Source: Sphingobacterium sp. (GTDB taxonomy: Bacteria; Bacteroidota; Bacteroidia; Sphingobacteriales; Sphingobacteriaceae). From it: a stretch of DNA of 64,000 nucleotides. The notes beneath the pieces are model-generated. The model searched no databases and was not told the DNA's origin. It worked only from the letters and a program-made list of their open reading frames with translations. Within the stretch, counting starts at the first letter, position 1; each line of letters begins with the position of its first letter. Of this stretch, positions 44,073 to 52,945 are shown piece by piece. The stretch lies in assembly GCA_029239355.1 (NCBI GenBank), contig JAQZAZ010000006.1:78479-142478 (forward strand). The letters are read 5' to 3'. The position numbers and the translations under genes are program-made.

Positions 44073-44331
44073 GTGTATCTAAGTTAAGTAAACGAATAGA
44101 ATTTGTACACAAGAAATCGCTAATTTAGCTGAGAATATTTTGTCAAATCTCAGCTAAACTTTGAAAATATTTATTCCGTAACTCTAAAAGCAACTATATT
44201 GTCCTAAATACAGTATCAGGATATTACCGACACATTGATAAATAACTCATCGACTCTAACTTCATATTATTGTTCCAAAATCATAATTAATACGGTTATA
44301 AAAATAGTTAGAGACCAAGTTGATCTCAATT

Positions 44332-44727
44332 TTATTGCAGCGCTTCTGAAACAGCATAACTATCTTCTAACAAGGTGTATTCAACGATTTTGTGATTGTT
44401 TATCTTCATGTGAATAAAAAAAATGGAGTCGACCAACTTTCCCGTTTCCAACATCTTGGAGGTGAAATTTCCTTTTATAATAACCTGATCTCCATTGGTC
44501 AATATCGTTTGTATTTCGGCAGTCACGGGTTCTACAGCTGACCACAGCAATTTGAAAAGTTGTCTCACCTCCGGTTTTGAACGTCTCCTTCCCAACCATT
44601 TTATCTTGGACGTATTTCCAGGAATTTCAAGATCGAATTCGTCTGCAAAAAGATCTACTAGATTGTTTAACTCTCTTCGCTGCAAATACCCTAAGAAATT
44701 AGCGATAAATATGTTTATATCTTCCAT
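44332..44727 (-). CDS. NTF2-like/SnoaL-like domain protein
   Basis: A 131-residue single-domain protein of the NTF2/SnoaL fold. An N-terminal helix pair (INIFIANFLGYLQRRELNNL), VDLFADEFDLEIPG, then strands including TAEIQTILTNGDQVIIKGNF and IHMKINNHKIVEYTL are the family's cone-shaped pattern. Such proteins act as small enzymes or ligand binders, so no reaction can be named. One base separates it from the membrane protein gene above (44729), so they are co-transcribed, and both are divergent from the AraC regulator at 45227, which probably controls them. Confidence 0.8.
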   Translation of the reverse strand: MEDINIFIANFLGYLQRRELNNLVDLFADEFDLEIPGNTSKIKWLGRRRSKPEVRQLFKLLWSAVEPVTAEIQTILTNGDQVIIKGNFTSKMLETGKLVDSIFFIHMKINNHKIVEYTLLEDSYAVSEALQ

Positions 44728-44728
44728 C

Positions 44729-45097
44729 TCAAATCCTGTTTAAGTTTTTACTTTGTAAATAAGCCATCATCCCAACCCATCCGGCAACGGCCAGGATCAT
44801 GAAAGATCCTATTGTACTGATGGTAGAAAACAAGATGATAATCGCAATAGCACTAGCAATTACCCAAATGATATCCAGTGTGATGATAAACTTGGTCCAG
44901 CCTATCGGGATATTTCCCTTCATAGCCGTGGCAAAAACAAATAGTGAAAACACGATAAGGAAAATACCCACCATGATAAACGGGGTATTATCCCCTATTT
45001 CAAATAACTGTGTAAATACAGATGGCAGAGTGGCCAATAAAACTCCTGTCATTCCTGAGCTGACCGCATTAGTCAGCAGTACATTTTTTAGTGTCAT
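44729..45097 (-). CDS. Small four-helix integral membrane protein
   Basis: A 122-residue protein that is mostly membrane helices: about 10-30 (VSSGMTGVLLATLPSVF), 38-58 (FIMVGIFLIVFSLFVFATAM), 66-90 (FIITLDIIWVIASAIAIIIL) and 93-113 (IGSFMILAVAGWVGMMAYL). No catalytic motif. It is the first gene of a two-gene operon with the NTF2-like gene and lies 129 bases from the divergent AraC gene. I do not recognise the family. Confidence 0.75.
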   Translation of the reverse strand: MTLKNVLLTNAVSSGMTGVLLATLPSVFTQLFEIGDNTPFIMVGIFLIVFSLFVFATAMKGNIPIGWTKFIITLDIIWVIASAIAIIILFSTISTIGSFMILAVAGWVGMMAYLQSKNLNRI

Positions 45098-45226
45098 AAT
45101 TTCTCTTTTTTTGTTATTTCAAAAGTACTGCAGTATTCATAGCGTTGAGTTACCTATAGACGACAAGGTATTGACATTATACGACAAACTGATACAGGTT
45201 ATAAAACATATCAGTACATTTACAAC

Positions 45227-46234
45227 ATGAATTACAAACAGATCATGTTGCAAGCCTTAATTGCTTTTTGTGAGGATCGAGGTTTGAATAGCACTAAAAT
45301 TGTCGCATTATCGGGCTATTCAATTGCTCAGTTAATGAATAGTCGCAAATTTGCGATTACTGATCAGCAGATCGAAAACCTATGGAAGAATATTGTCGAA
45401 CTTTCCAAAGATAAACTGATAGGCCTACATTTTGGAGCAACCATGCAGTTGGCAGCCCTAAACACTGTAGGACAGATCATTCAGACAAGCAGCACCGTGA
45501 GAGATGCACTGCTTCAAGTACGATCGCTCATGCATTTCGTCACGGATCTTTATTCAATGGAAATAGACTTAAGTCAGAAAACATGTGTAATCACATACCA
45601 TAAAAATGAAGGTTTTGATCATTTACCTACTACCCAAATGCAAATCGGAGACTTCTTAATCGCGCTCACAATCTATGAATTAAAAGGGCTACTTCTTAAA
45701 AATCTGAAACCTTCCATGGTAGGCCTACCTAATTTCGATAGAGAACACCATTTGGCTTATGAAACAATCTTACAATGTCCGGCCAGAAAATCAGCTCATT
45801 ATATCGTTGAATTTCCAAAGGAATACCTGGATTTTCAAATTATTACCGCCAATTACGAGATACAGACTTTGCTAATCAACCAAATAAACCAATTACAAAA
45901 TCCAAAGGAGTTGTCCGGATCTCTTTCCAAAAGAATATTTAACTATCTTATTACCAACTCCTACCTCTACTCCCTCTCAATAGAGGCTGTAGCAGGAAAC
46001 TTCAATGTAAGTGTAAGGACTTTACAACGTAAGCTCAAAGATGAAGGTGCGTCATATTTACAAATTGTTGAAGAGGTTCGCAAATCACTAGCCATACATT
46101 ATATGCGGAACAGCACTTCCTCTGTAAAAGAAATATCAACCATTTTGGGTTATGCGGAACCGAGTGCTTTCGTTCGCGCCTTTAAAAAATGGACTAGAAA
46201 AACACCTACTGACTATAGAACATCTTGTCACTAA
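45227..46234 (+). CDS. AraC-family regulator with arabinose-binding-type N-domain
   Basis: A 335-residue regulator. The N-terminal region (about 1-200) has the layout of the Arabinose_bd/OruR-type domain: LHFGATMQLAALNTVGQII and VRDALLQVRSLMHFVTDLY. The C-terminal double helix-turn-helix reads LSIEAVAGNFNVSVRTLQRK and LKDEGASYLQIVEEVRKSLA, then VKEISTILGYAEPSAFVRAF and FKKWTRKTPTDYR. It is divergent from the membrane protein / NTF2-like operon, which it probably activates, in the manner of AraC-type switches that control a short neighbouring operon. The ligand is unknown. Confidence 0.88.
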   Translation: MNYKQIMLQALIAFCEDRGLNSTKIVALSGYSIAQLMNSRKFAITDQQIENLWKNIVELSKDKLIGLHFGATMQLAALNTVGQIIQTSSTVRDALLQVRSLMHFVTDLYSMEIDLSQKTCVITYHKNEGFDHLPTTQMQIGDFLIALTIYELKGLLLKNLKPSMVGLPNFDREHHLAYETILQCPARKSAHYIVEFPKEYLDFQIITANYEIQTLLINQINQLQNPKELSGSLSKRIFNYLITNSYLYSLSIEAVAGNFNVSVRTLQRKLKDEGASYLQIVEEVRKSLAIHYMRNSTSSVKEISTILGYAEPSAFVRAFKKWTRKTPTDYRTSCH

Positions 46235-46674
46235 GCCATTCGCATCTTGTAAGTAAATGCTCTTCAATAACCTGCTACGAAATTGCAAATTGATGTACGA
46301 TTCACCTGTCTGCTCACTACATTGACATTTCCAAGTCCAACAAACTATTGCTTACCGTGTTCTTCTTTTTTCGTTGTCACAAATATCAAACTGGGATAGT
46401 GTAGTCATTTTGCGCATTCAAAAAAAAGCTTATATCTAACTTATTTTACAATTATTCGACACTGCTACAATCAAGAGTGTAGTCTATGAGGATAGCAAAA
46501 TAGAAAGCCCCTTTGTAAAGGCATCCACTTCATTCAGAACATATCTTAACACGATCCATACGAATAAAAACAAGTATAAAATAATAGTATTTTTAAAATC
46601 GGGCTCCTCTCTAGGTTCAACTATTAAATAATGTTTAGCTATACCAAATTTATTGAAAAATTCACTTCACAATA
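46235..46674. other. Intergenic region, 440 bases
   Basis: Between two convergent genes (AraC regulator, plus; response regulator, minus). No gene, terminator with a clear U tract or repeat was recognised. It is A+T-rich. Confidence 0.4.
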
Positions 46675-47040
46675 TCATCGTTCATAAACAAATCTTCGAA
46701 TATAATTTTCCACCTCAATGATATCCAAAGGTTTAGCCAAAAAACCATCTGCTCCACATTCTAATGATATACTTCGTCCATCGGAGCTGCCAGAAATCAT
46801 GATAACAGGCAGTTTGTTATATTTATCTGAAGCTCGGAGTTCTCGAAGTATTTGATCACCATTTCGATTGGGCATATGGATATCAATAAAAAGTATATCA
46901 ACTTTTATACGATCCAATACCGTAGACAGTGCCTCTGCATTCGCGGCCGTTGTCACTATTGTATCACCGTCTTCTATGATCATAGAAAATGCATTTAGGA
47001 TCTCTACATCATTATCACAAACTACAATTTGTCTTTTCAT
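46675..47040 (-). CDS. Single-domain response regulator (receiver only)
   Basis: A CheY-like receiver of 121 residues with no output domain. The acidic pair sits in VVCDNDVEILNAF, the phosphoacceptor Asp in ILFIDIHMPNRNG, the conserved Ser in IMISGSSDGR and the Lys in GFLAKPLDIIEV. ATG 47040 (MKRQIVVCDND) is the natural start; 21 extra codons upstream do not look like protein. No histidine kinase is adjacent, so it probably receives phosphate from a hybrid or orphan kinase elsewhere and acts by protein contact. An inverted repeat lies in its upstream region. Confidence 0.85.
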   Translation of the reverse strand: MKRQIVVCDNDVEILNAFSMIIEDGDTIVTTAANAEALSTVLDRIKVDILFIDIHMPNRNGDQILRELRASDKYNKLPVIMISGSSDGRSISLECGADGFLAKPLDIIEVENYIRRFVYER

Positions 47041-47103
47041 CGCAATATTTTTTAACCGGTACAATAATAATTCATCGATTTTTAAACAATACAGCTCATT
47101 CAT

Positions 47104-47149
47104 TGCATCACCCTAGCAATGCAGCAGCTAATATTAGGGTGGACATGCA
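47104..47149. promoter_or_regulatory. Bipartite inverted repeat upstream of the receiver gene
   Basis: CACCCTA (47109-47115) pairs with TAGGGTG (47135-47141), and outside them TTGCAT and ATGCAA form a second matched pair. The element lies 60-110 bases before the receiver gene start, inside a 440-base gap shared with the divergent KAS III gene. Possible operator; no regulator is identified. Confidence 0.4.
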
Positions 47150-47483
47150 ACCATCACTGTTCAATTCCCTTATTCTTAATTTAAATGGAGTAAGCACTTT
47201 TACTAAGTATAAACATTTTCAGTGTGTATTTGTTCGCGCATTATAAATTTGATATATTTTAAGCAGATCGTTTAAAAAAACCTTTTAAAAGCGAGGACAA
47301 TTATCCTTTTTATTTAGCTTGTATTGGATATTATAATTTTTTTTAGTAAATTAAATAAAAGAAGGCTCAGAAAAAAAGTGTGCATCGAAACCTATATATC
47401 ACTGGGCATAGAAAAGCAACCGCTGCGTTTCCACAATGAATAATATAAATGGTAACACGATAATTGAGAACAGAAGGACATTT
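47150..47483. other. Divergent promoter region of receiver and KAS III genes
   Basis: A+T-rich sequence leading to the KAS III gene. Just before ATG 47484 the sequence AGAAGGACATTT provides a Shine-Dalgarno-like AAGGA, unusual for this phylum and the reason for choosing that start. No gene is visible. Confidence 0.45.
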
Positions 47484-48539
47484 ATGAATATGAAAATTAT
47501 TGGGTCAGGCAGCTATCTTCCGGACAATGTAATAAACAACTCGCATTTTGAAGATCGTATTTTTTTGGATGAAACTGGTGAACCAATTAAATATCCAGAA
47601 TCCATTATAGGTAAGTTTAAAGATATCACTGGAATTGCGGAACGCCGTTACGCAAGTAAGAATCAAGTGGCGTCTGATCTAGCTTTTATCGCAGCAGAGC
47701 GAGCAATCTCAAATGCTGAAGTGGATAAGGAGACGCTTGACTATATCATAGTTGCACATAACTATGGCGATGTGCAGTACGGAAAAACTCAATCAGATAC
47801 CGTACCAAGTTTAGCCACACGTGTGAAGAAAAAATTAGGAATAAAAAATCCGAGTTGTATCGCTTATGATCTTCTATTCGGCTGCCCAGGTTGGAACGAG
47901 GGGATGATACAAGCAAATGCATTTATTAAATCGGGAATGGCTAAACGCTGTATGGTCATCGGCACCGAGACACTCTCCCGTGTCGTGGATCCATACGATC
48001 GTGATTCTATGATTTATGCTGATGGCGCTGGTGCAGTTATTGTAGAGGGAACTACTGGCGAAGCAGGATTGCTGTCTTTTGAAAGTGCAACTTATGCATA
48101 TGATGAGGCCGATTATCTTTATTTCGGAAGTTCCTTTAACAGCCAGCACCAGGAAGGAACGCGTTACATTAAGATGAAGGGACGAAAAATATATGAATTC
48201 GCATTAAATAAAGTGCCATTAGCAATGCAAGTTTGCGTGGAGAAAGCGAATTTAGATGTTACTTCAATCAAAAAAATATTAATTCATCAGGCTAATGAGA
48301 AAATGGATGAAGCTATAATTTCACGATTTTATGGCTTATATCATATGCAAGCACCTAAAGACATTATGCCCATGTCAATCCATAAATTTGGGAATAGTAG
48401 TGTGGCAACAATTCCAACCCTCTATGATTTAATCATACAAGGAAAGATTGAAGATCATTCACTTCATAAGGGAGATATAATCTTGTTTGCCTCAGTAGGT
48501 GCTGGGATGAATATTAATGCGTTTACTTATAAGTTTTGA
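47484..48539 (+). CDS. 3-oxoacyl-ACP synthase III (KAS III/FabH-like)
   Basis: Thiolase-fold condensing enzyme that joins an acyl-CoA to malonyl-ACP, starting fatty-acid or related chains. The catalytic triad is complete: Cys in DLLFGCPGWNEG, His in ILIHQANEKMD and Asn in HKFGNSSVATI. 351 residues from ATG 47484 is slightly longer than E. coli FabH and typical of Bacteroidota KAS III paralogues. No other fatty-acid gene is nearby, so this is probably an accessory enzyme (for example for aryl-polyene, flexirubin or methyl-branched starter units) and not the housekeeping copy; that is inference. Confidence 0.9.
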   Translation: MNMKIIGSGSYLPDNVINNSHFEDRIFLDETGEPIKYPESIIGKFKDITGIAERRYASKNQVASDLAFIAAERAISNAEVDKETLDYIIVAHNYGDVQYGKTQSDTVPSLATRVKKKLGIKNPSCIAYDLLFGCPGWNEGMIQANAFIKSGMAKRCMVIGTETLSRVVDPYDRDSMIYADGAGAVIVEGTTGEAGLLSFESATYAYDEADYLYFGSSFNSQHQEGTRYIKMKGRKIYEFALNKVPLAMQVCVEKANLDVTSIKKILIHQANEKMDEAIISRFYGLYHMQAPKDIMPMSIHKFGNSSVATIPTLYDLIIQGKIEDHSLHKGDIILFASVGAGMNINAFTYKF

Positions 48540-48627
48540 TGGCCTATGAATCCTTTAGACTCTTCGCTAATTAACCGTTAGTTTTCAACCTATTAATGAT
48601 GTAAGTATAACGAACGAAATATATAAT

Positions 48628-48678
48628 ATTAAAAAAGCGAGCAAAAGCATGGTCTAATACTCCATCCTTTATACTCGC
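48628..48678 (-). terminator. Terminator for the small Lys-rich gene
   Basis: An imperfect 16- to 17-bp stem (GCGAGCAAAAGCATGG with CCATCCTTTATACTCGC) with a 9-base loop, followed on the minus strand by a U6 tract. It separates this gene from the convergent KAS III gene. Confidence 0.7.
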
Positions 48679-48730
48679 TCCAAATTAATAATCTACCATT
48701 ATTTTAAGCTAAACAATCTTCTAAAGTTGC

Positions 48731-48853
48731 TTATTTCTTTTTCTTTCGGAAGATATTATCTGTTAAATCTTTGGAGACTGAGTCCTTCTCTTTCTGATAA
48801 GATGACTGCGTTTTCTCCTTTGTACTTTTTTCCTTTTTTTGATCTTTACTCAT
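48731..48853 (-). CDS. 40-residue Lys-rich protein
   Basis: Very short gene: ATG at 48853, stop TAA at 48731. The product reads MSKDQKKEKSTKEKTQSSYQ and then KEKDSVSKDLTDNIFRKKKK, with over a third lysine, no hydrophobic core and no Cys, so it is probably disordered and positively charged. A good terminator lies 50 bases below it. Its length and composition are like small basic stress or nucleoid-associated peptides seen in related genomes, but no name can be given. Because it is so short, coding status rests on the clean start, stop and terminator. Confidence 0.55.
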   Translation of the reverse strand: MSKDQKKEKSTKEKTQSSYQKEKDSVSKDLTDNIFRKKKK

Positions 48854-49315
48854 GATCTATAAACTTTATATTGTGAGGGATACCCAATAACCATTAATAT
48901 ATTAAAGTTGTGGGCGTTAAACTTTATTGCTGTTGGTTCTAAACAAAAAATTTCGAATTGTGTAATTGAGGAAATTTAAAGATAAAACAAGAAGTTTTTA
49001 TCATATTGGGTTTACCGAATGGGTTATGTAAGTAGTAAACCTTCTTCCTAAAGATACAAATAATAATTGACATTAATCCATTTACAAGAAACAATTGATA
49101 AATAGACATATGTCGACTTCATTCTCACTCAGGAAACAATCCTACTATATGGTTGTTGTATAATTTTTTAACATAAAACTACTTGCCTTAAGGCAAGTAG
49201 TTCAACAAAAATTTCATTTAGTTTTATACTACAAACCCACTTTTCTATGCACATCTTTTTTTCAGTGTTCACGTTGTCATGTATCATTTTATTTGGGCTG
49301 GCCTCCCCTAATAAA
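48854..49315. other. Intergenic region with a perfect 24-bp palindrome
   Basis: About 460 bases without an intact gene. The palindrome ACTACTTGCCTTAAGGCAAGTAGT lies at 49179-49202. Otherwise A+T-rich sequence leading into a pseudogene; nothing else recognised. Confidence 0.4.
49179..49202. repeat. Perfect 24-bp palindrome
   Basis: ACTACTTGCC-TTAA-GGCAAGTAGT is its own reverse complement across all 24 bases. As RNA it forms a 10-bp hairpin with a TTAA loop; as DNA it would suit a dimeric regulator. It lies between the Lys-rich gene and a decayed membrane-protein gene. Confidence 0.8.
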
Positions 49316-49904
49316 ATGGTAATCATTCCTATTATAATATAGACATTGGCGCTCTCCGCAGTCTCATCGCTAAACATTTTCCCAGCATTTCTGCCCTTTT
49401 TTGTACTTATTTTGGTAAGTATTTTCTTACTCAGTATAAGCTACTACAGCTTATTAAAAAATGCCAATTCAAACGTTGACTACCTATTAGGTATTCATAT
49501 CATTAGAATCCCTATTGAGTTCATTATTTTCCAACTTTTTAAACATAATATGCTCTCCATCGAAATGACTTTTCTTGGATGGAATTACGATCTTTTTCGG
49601 CATCACTGCCATTTTATTTTTAGTATTCAGTAGGTTAAATCCAAAAACACTGAAATCTGTGCTGTTCAAAGCCTAGGATATTTTGGGAATCTGTTCGTTA
49701 TTGGAGGTCGTCGTTATTGGCACATTATCATCGCCATTACCTTTACAGGCAATGGCTTTTGATCAACCTAATATCGCTGTTTTGCAATTTCCATATGTCT
49801 TACTTCCGACTATCATTGTACCCATCGTTATTTTATCTCACTTTCATCTTTTGGGATACGTAAATACTACTGAAATCAACAAAATACATACAATCGCAAA
49901 ATAG
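49316..49904 (+). pseudogene. Broken integral membrane protein gene (two stops, one frameshift)
   Basis: A multi-helix membrane protein of about 196 residues once encoded here. ATG 49316 gives MVIIPIII then TAG (49340-49342), after which the frame continues TLALSAVSSLNIFPAF and membrane helices to FLGWNYDL. Near 49593-49597 (a T5 run) the frame shifts by one base and the next frame reads GITAILFLVFSRLNPKTLKS, then TAG at 49674-49676, and on to LSSPLPLQAMAFDQPNIAVL and a last helix to 49904. Three separate lesions in one gene rule out a single sequencing error. The GWNYDL and FDQPNIAVL segments look like conserved motifs of a hypothetical Bacteroidota membrane family I cannot name. Confidence 0.8.
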
Positions 49905-49924
49905 AATAACGCTCAACTAAGTTA

Positions 49925-50293
49925 TTATCGAGTTTCTTGTAAATTGAATACTGTACCTGCAGGATCCGTAATCCAATGCATATTTTCGGGTAGTTCCTCG
50001 ATTTCGTCACAAGTTTCCACCCCATTTGACAATAGATAATCGGTCGCTTCAGCTATACTAGGAACAGTAAGCTGCAACCAAGTTTCGGAATGGGTATAAT
50101 TGTCAACACAATCTAGCCAGATAATATTATTTCCAAATTTCACCTCATGGGTGCTAGAGACAGTTGGATTATCGATAGGCTTCTCCTCGACTTGCAATTT
50201 CAGGATATCTCTGTAAAACGCTACTGTCTTTTCGTATTTACTTTTAGGAATCTTTATAGCGATATTAATCCCTGCTTCAAATTTTGTACTCAT
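49925..50293 (-). CDS. VOC-superfamily (glyoxalase-like) protein
   Basis: A 122-residue vicinal-oxygen-chelate-fold protein. The paired beta-alpha-beta-beta-beta modules are visible: INIAIKIPKSKYEKTVAFY and RDILKLQVEEKP, then NNIIWLDCVDNYTHSETWLQ, VPSIAEATDYLLSNGVE and WITDPAGTVFNLQ. One possible metal His is in YTHSETW and the terminal Glu-like position is Gln, so metal binding is uncertain. ATG 50293 is preferred over a TTG eight codons upstream. It is monocistronic and convergent with the pseudogene. Reaction unknown; such proteins range from glyoxalases to antibiotic-binding proteins. Confidence 0.8.
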   Translation of the reverse strand: MSTKFEAGINIAIKIPKSKYEKTVAFYRDILKLQVEEKPIDNPTVSSTHEVKFGNNIIWLDCVDNYTHSETWLQLTVPSIAEATDYLLSNGVETCDEIEELPENMHWITDPAGTVFNLQETR

Positions 50294-50520
50294 TTTTTTA
50301 TCTTTGATTAAAGACAAAATAGTAAAATAATTAGTCGAAGTGCTTGTCCTATGACAAGATCTAATCCAGAGTACCTCAAATTATCACCTAAGTTTTAGCA
50401 TTCTATTCGAATATTTTCTTATCGCTCAAAACAAATGACACGAAGATTTAACATAAAAATAGTACTTTAGGTATATCAATCTGTTTTCGGTTTATTCCCT
50501 ATTATGAGGCAAATTTTTAT

Positions 50521-51792
50521 ATGATTCCACAGTTATACGTTTACCTAAAAATTATCGCTATATTTCTTCTCCTAGATATTTTAATATACTTAAGGCTACG
50601 CCGGCTGACTGTAAGGAGATCACATTTGTTATTTGGAAACATCATCTGGTGGATACTGAATATCGCCGCATATGCAAGTATATTTTTGAATTTATTTTTT
50701 GAATGGAGCAATTTTTTTACCGCTTTATTCATGTTCTTTCCTATTTCCTTATTACTCGGAAAAATGCTCCTGCTTTTCTTTATTGGAGCCGATGTACTAT
50801 CTCTGATTTTTAAAAATATTAGCAAACGCTTAACAAAAAAAAGGACAGTAGCAGATCCACATCCCAACAATAAGCCTATAGGGAGATCCGATTTTATTCT
50901 CAAAAGTGGAATTCTTCTGAGCAGTATTCCCTTAGTCGCATTGACCCGCGGATTTATGTTCAATCTCTATGACTACCAGATCAAACATATCGATTTGATT
51001 TTATCAAACCTTCCAAAATCTTTCGAGGGCATTACCATCGCTCAGATCTCTGATATACATGCTGGTAGCCTCTATGATTCTAATGCGGTAAAAAAAGGTG
51101 TTGACCTTTTACTTTCTCAAAAACCTGATATGATCTTTTTTACCGGTGATTTGGTAAATGACTTCGCTGAGGAGATGGATGACTATCTATCCATATTTGA
51201 TAAATTAAAGGCTCCATTGGGTGTTTTTTCTATTTTGGGAAACCATGATTATGGGGACTATCATTTTAATAGATTTCATTTTAATCGTGAGCCTAAATTG
51301 ACGAAAGAGCAAAACTTGGCCAATGTAAAAGATATCCATCGTAAACTTGGTTGGCATCTTCTACTAAACGAATCAAAGGATATTAGCATAAATAACGAAA
51401 AAATCACGATCATTGGTGTGGAGAATTGGGGTGTAAACAACTCGCACAACTATGGAGATCTTGACCTAGCTATGTCTAAAGTAGCCCCCTCTTCACCTAT
51501 CAACTTATTGCTTTCACATGATCCTTCTCATTGGAGAGCTGAAATATTACCAAAATATCCAATGATCGATGTTACCTTCAGCGGACACACACATGGTGGA
51601 CAATTTGGTTATAGCAATGCCGATCATCAATGGAGCCCAATTAAATATACATATCCTGAATGGGCCGGACTGTATCAGGAGAAACATCAATCACTTTATG
51701 TGAACGTTGGTTTTGGTTACCTAGATTATCCAAGCAGAGTGGGGATAATGCCTGAGATTACGATATTCCACTTAAAAAATAAGGTGTCATGA
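50521..51792 (+). CDS. Membrane-anchored metallophosphoesterase (YkuE/calcineurin-like)
   Basis: Phosphoesterase with an N-terminal membrane part and a C-terminal calcineurin-like domain. About four helices occupy residues 1-150. The metal-binding motifs of the fold follow in order: AQISDIHAGSLYDS (DxH), FFTGDLVNDFAEE (GDxxD-like), ILGNHDYGDY (GNHD), LLSHDPSHW (His-Asp) and TFSGHTHGGQFG (GHTH). 423 residues is standard for this membrane group. Its active site faces outward if the helices follow the usual topology; substrate is unknown (lipid or nucleotide phosphate in relatives). A 40-bp perfect palindrome follows the stop. Confidence 0.9.
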   Translation: MIPQLYVYLKIIAIFLLLDILIYLRLRRLTVRRSHLLFGNIIWWILNIAAYASIFLNLFFEWSNFFTALFMFFPISLLLGKMLLLFFIGADVLSLIFKNISKRLTKKRTVADPHPNNKPIGRSDFILKSGILLSSIPLVALTRGFMFNLYDYQIKHIDLILSNLPKSFEGITIAQISDIHAGSLYDSNAVKKGVDLLLSQKPDMIFFTGDLVNDFAEEMDDYLSIFDKLKAPLGVFSILGNHDYGDYHFNRFHFNREPKLTKEQNLANVKDIHRKLGWHLLLNESKDISINNEKITIIGVENWGVNNSHNYGDLDLAMSKVAPSSPINLLLSHDPSHWRAEILPKYPMIDVTFSGHTHGGQFGYSNADHQWSPIKYTYPEWAGLYQEKHQSLYVNVGFGYLDYPSRVGIMPEITIFHLKNKVS

Positions 51793-51795
51793 ACA

Positions 51796-51835
51796 AGGTA
51801 TCATGCTATAATTCATGAATTATAGCATGATACCT
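51796..51835. repeat. Perfect 40-bp palindrome between convergent genes
   Basis: Bases 51796-51815 are exactly complementary to 51816-51835 (AGGTATCATGCTATAATTCA and its complement), with no loop. It starts four bases after the phosphoesterase stop and lies 55 bases from the end of the convergent alcohol dehydrogenase. It has no flanking U tract. It may act as a two-way transcription end or a processing site. Confidence 0.8.
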
Positions 51836-51889
51836 CAAAATTAAATGCAGATCAATGATAACTTTCGATCGATATAAAGATCGCGGTCA

Positions 51890-52945
51890 TTATTTATCCA
51901 GTGAAGCCATATCGATAACAAACCGGTATTTTACATCGCTGTCCAATACACGTTGGTAAGCCTCGTTTACATAGTCGATGTCAATCAATTCTGTTTCCGG
52001 AAGAATATTATGTTTTGCACAAAAATCAAGCATGTCTTGTGTTTCCTGTATTCCACCAATACTGGATGCAGTTAAAATTTTATTTCCCCCCATAATAGAG
52101 CGTCCATTGATTTCCATTGGTGCTGCTGGGATACCGACACAGATATATACACCTTTGGTCTTTAACAGTCCTAGATAGAGATTGTAATCATGAGGTGCCG
52201 AAACCGTATCAATTATAAAGTCAAAATAAGTAGAAAACTCCTTCAGCTCCGAAGATTCATGCGTATTTAAAAACTTTTGGGCCCCTAAGAGCGCCGCATC
52301 TGCTTTTTTTTGGGGCGAATGGCTAATCATCGTCACCTCTGCTCCCATGGCAACAGCGATTTTCACCGCCATGTGACCTAAACCGCCTAAGCCCAAAATA
52401 CCAACTTTATGTCCCTTGCTGATATTCCATCGCTTCAGCGGTGAGTATGTGGTAATCCCCGCACAAAGTAAAGGGGCCACCTTTTTGATATCAAGCGACT
52501 CGGGCACATGCAAAACAAAATTCGCATCGGCGACAATATTGTTGCTGTAGCCCCCATAGGTACAGGAGTGATCGTGCATCACATCCGTACTATTGTACGT
52601 CCACACCGTTTTCTTCTCCGAACAAAACTGTTGCTGATCCGATTTACAATTGTCGCATTCACCACAGGATGCCACCATACAACCTACACCAGCGAGTTCA
52701 CCTTTTTTAAACTTGGTCACCGCGCTGCCTACCGCACTGATGCGACCGACGATCTCATGCCCCGGAACAATCGGATATTGCGTCCCCCCCCATTCGTCGT
52801 GGACCTGATGAATATCAGAATGACAGATACCGCTATACAAGATATCGATTAACACATCATTTGAACCAAGTTCTCTTCTTTCAAATTCCCAATATTCAAG
52901 CGGAGAATTATTGTCTTTCGCCGCGTAACCTTTCGATTTAATCAT
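51890..52945 (-). CDS. NAD(P)-dependent alcohol dehydrogenase (YahK/CAD-like)
   Basis: Zinc-dependent MDR alcohol dehydrogenase acting on aldehydes, typical of the cinnamyl-alcohol/YahK group with broad aldehyde-reducing range. Catalytic-zinc ligands are in SGICHSDIHQV and PGHEIVGRI; the four structural-zinc Cys are in VASCGECDNCKSDQQQFC; and the cofactor loop is GILGLGGLGHMAVKIA. 351 residues. It stands alone: the 40-bp palindrome lies on its 3' side and a 356-base non-coding stretch on its 5' side. Confidence 0.92.
   Translation of the reverse strand: MIKSKGYAAKDNNSPLEYWEFERRELGSNDVLIDILYSGICHSDIHQVHDEWGGTQYPIVPGHEIVGRISAVGSAVTKFKKGELAGVGCMVASCGECDNCKSDQQQFCSEKKTVWTYNSTDVMHDHSCTYGGYSNNIVADANFVLHVPESLDIKKVAPLLCAGITTYSPLKRWNISKGHKVGILGLGGLGHMAVKIAVAMGAEVTMISHSPQKKADAALLGAQKFLNTHESSELKEFSTYFDFIIDTVSAPHDYNLYLGLLKTKGVYICVGIPAAPMEINGRSIMGGNKILTASSIGGIQETQDMLDFCAKHNILPETELIDIDYVNEAYQRVLDSDVKYRFVIDMASLDK

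Noticed and set aside
49168..49377. Minus-strand 69-codon frame over the 24-bp palindrome
   Set aside because: It overlaps the start of the broken membrane-protein gene on the other strand and shows no protein-like pattern.
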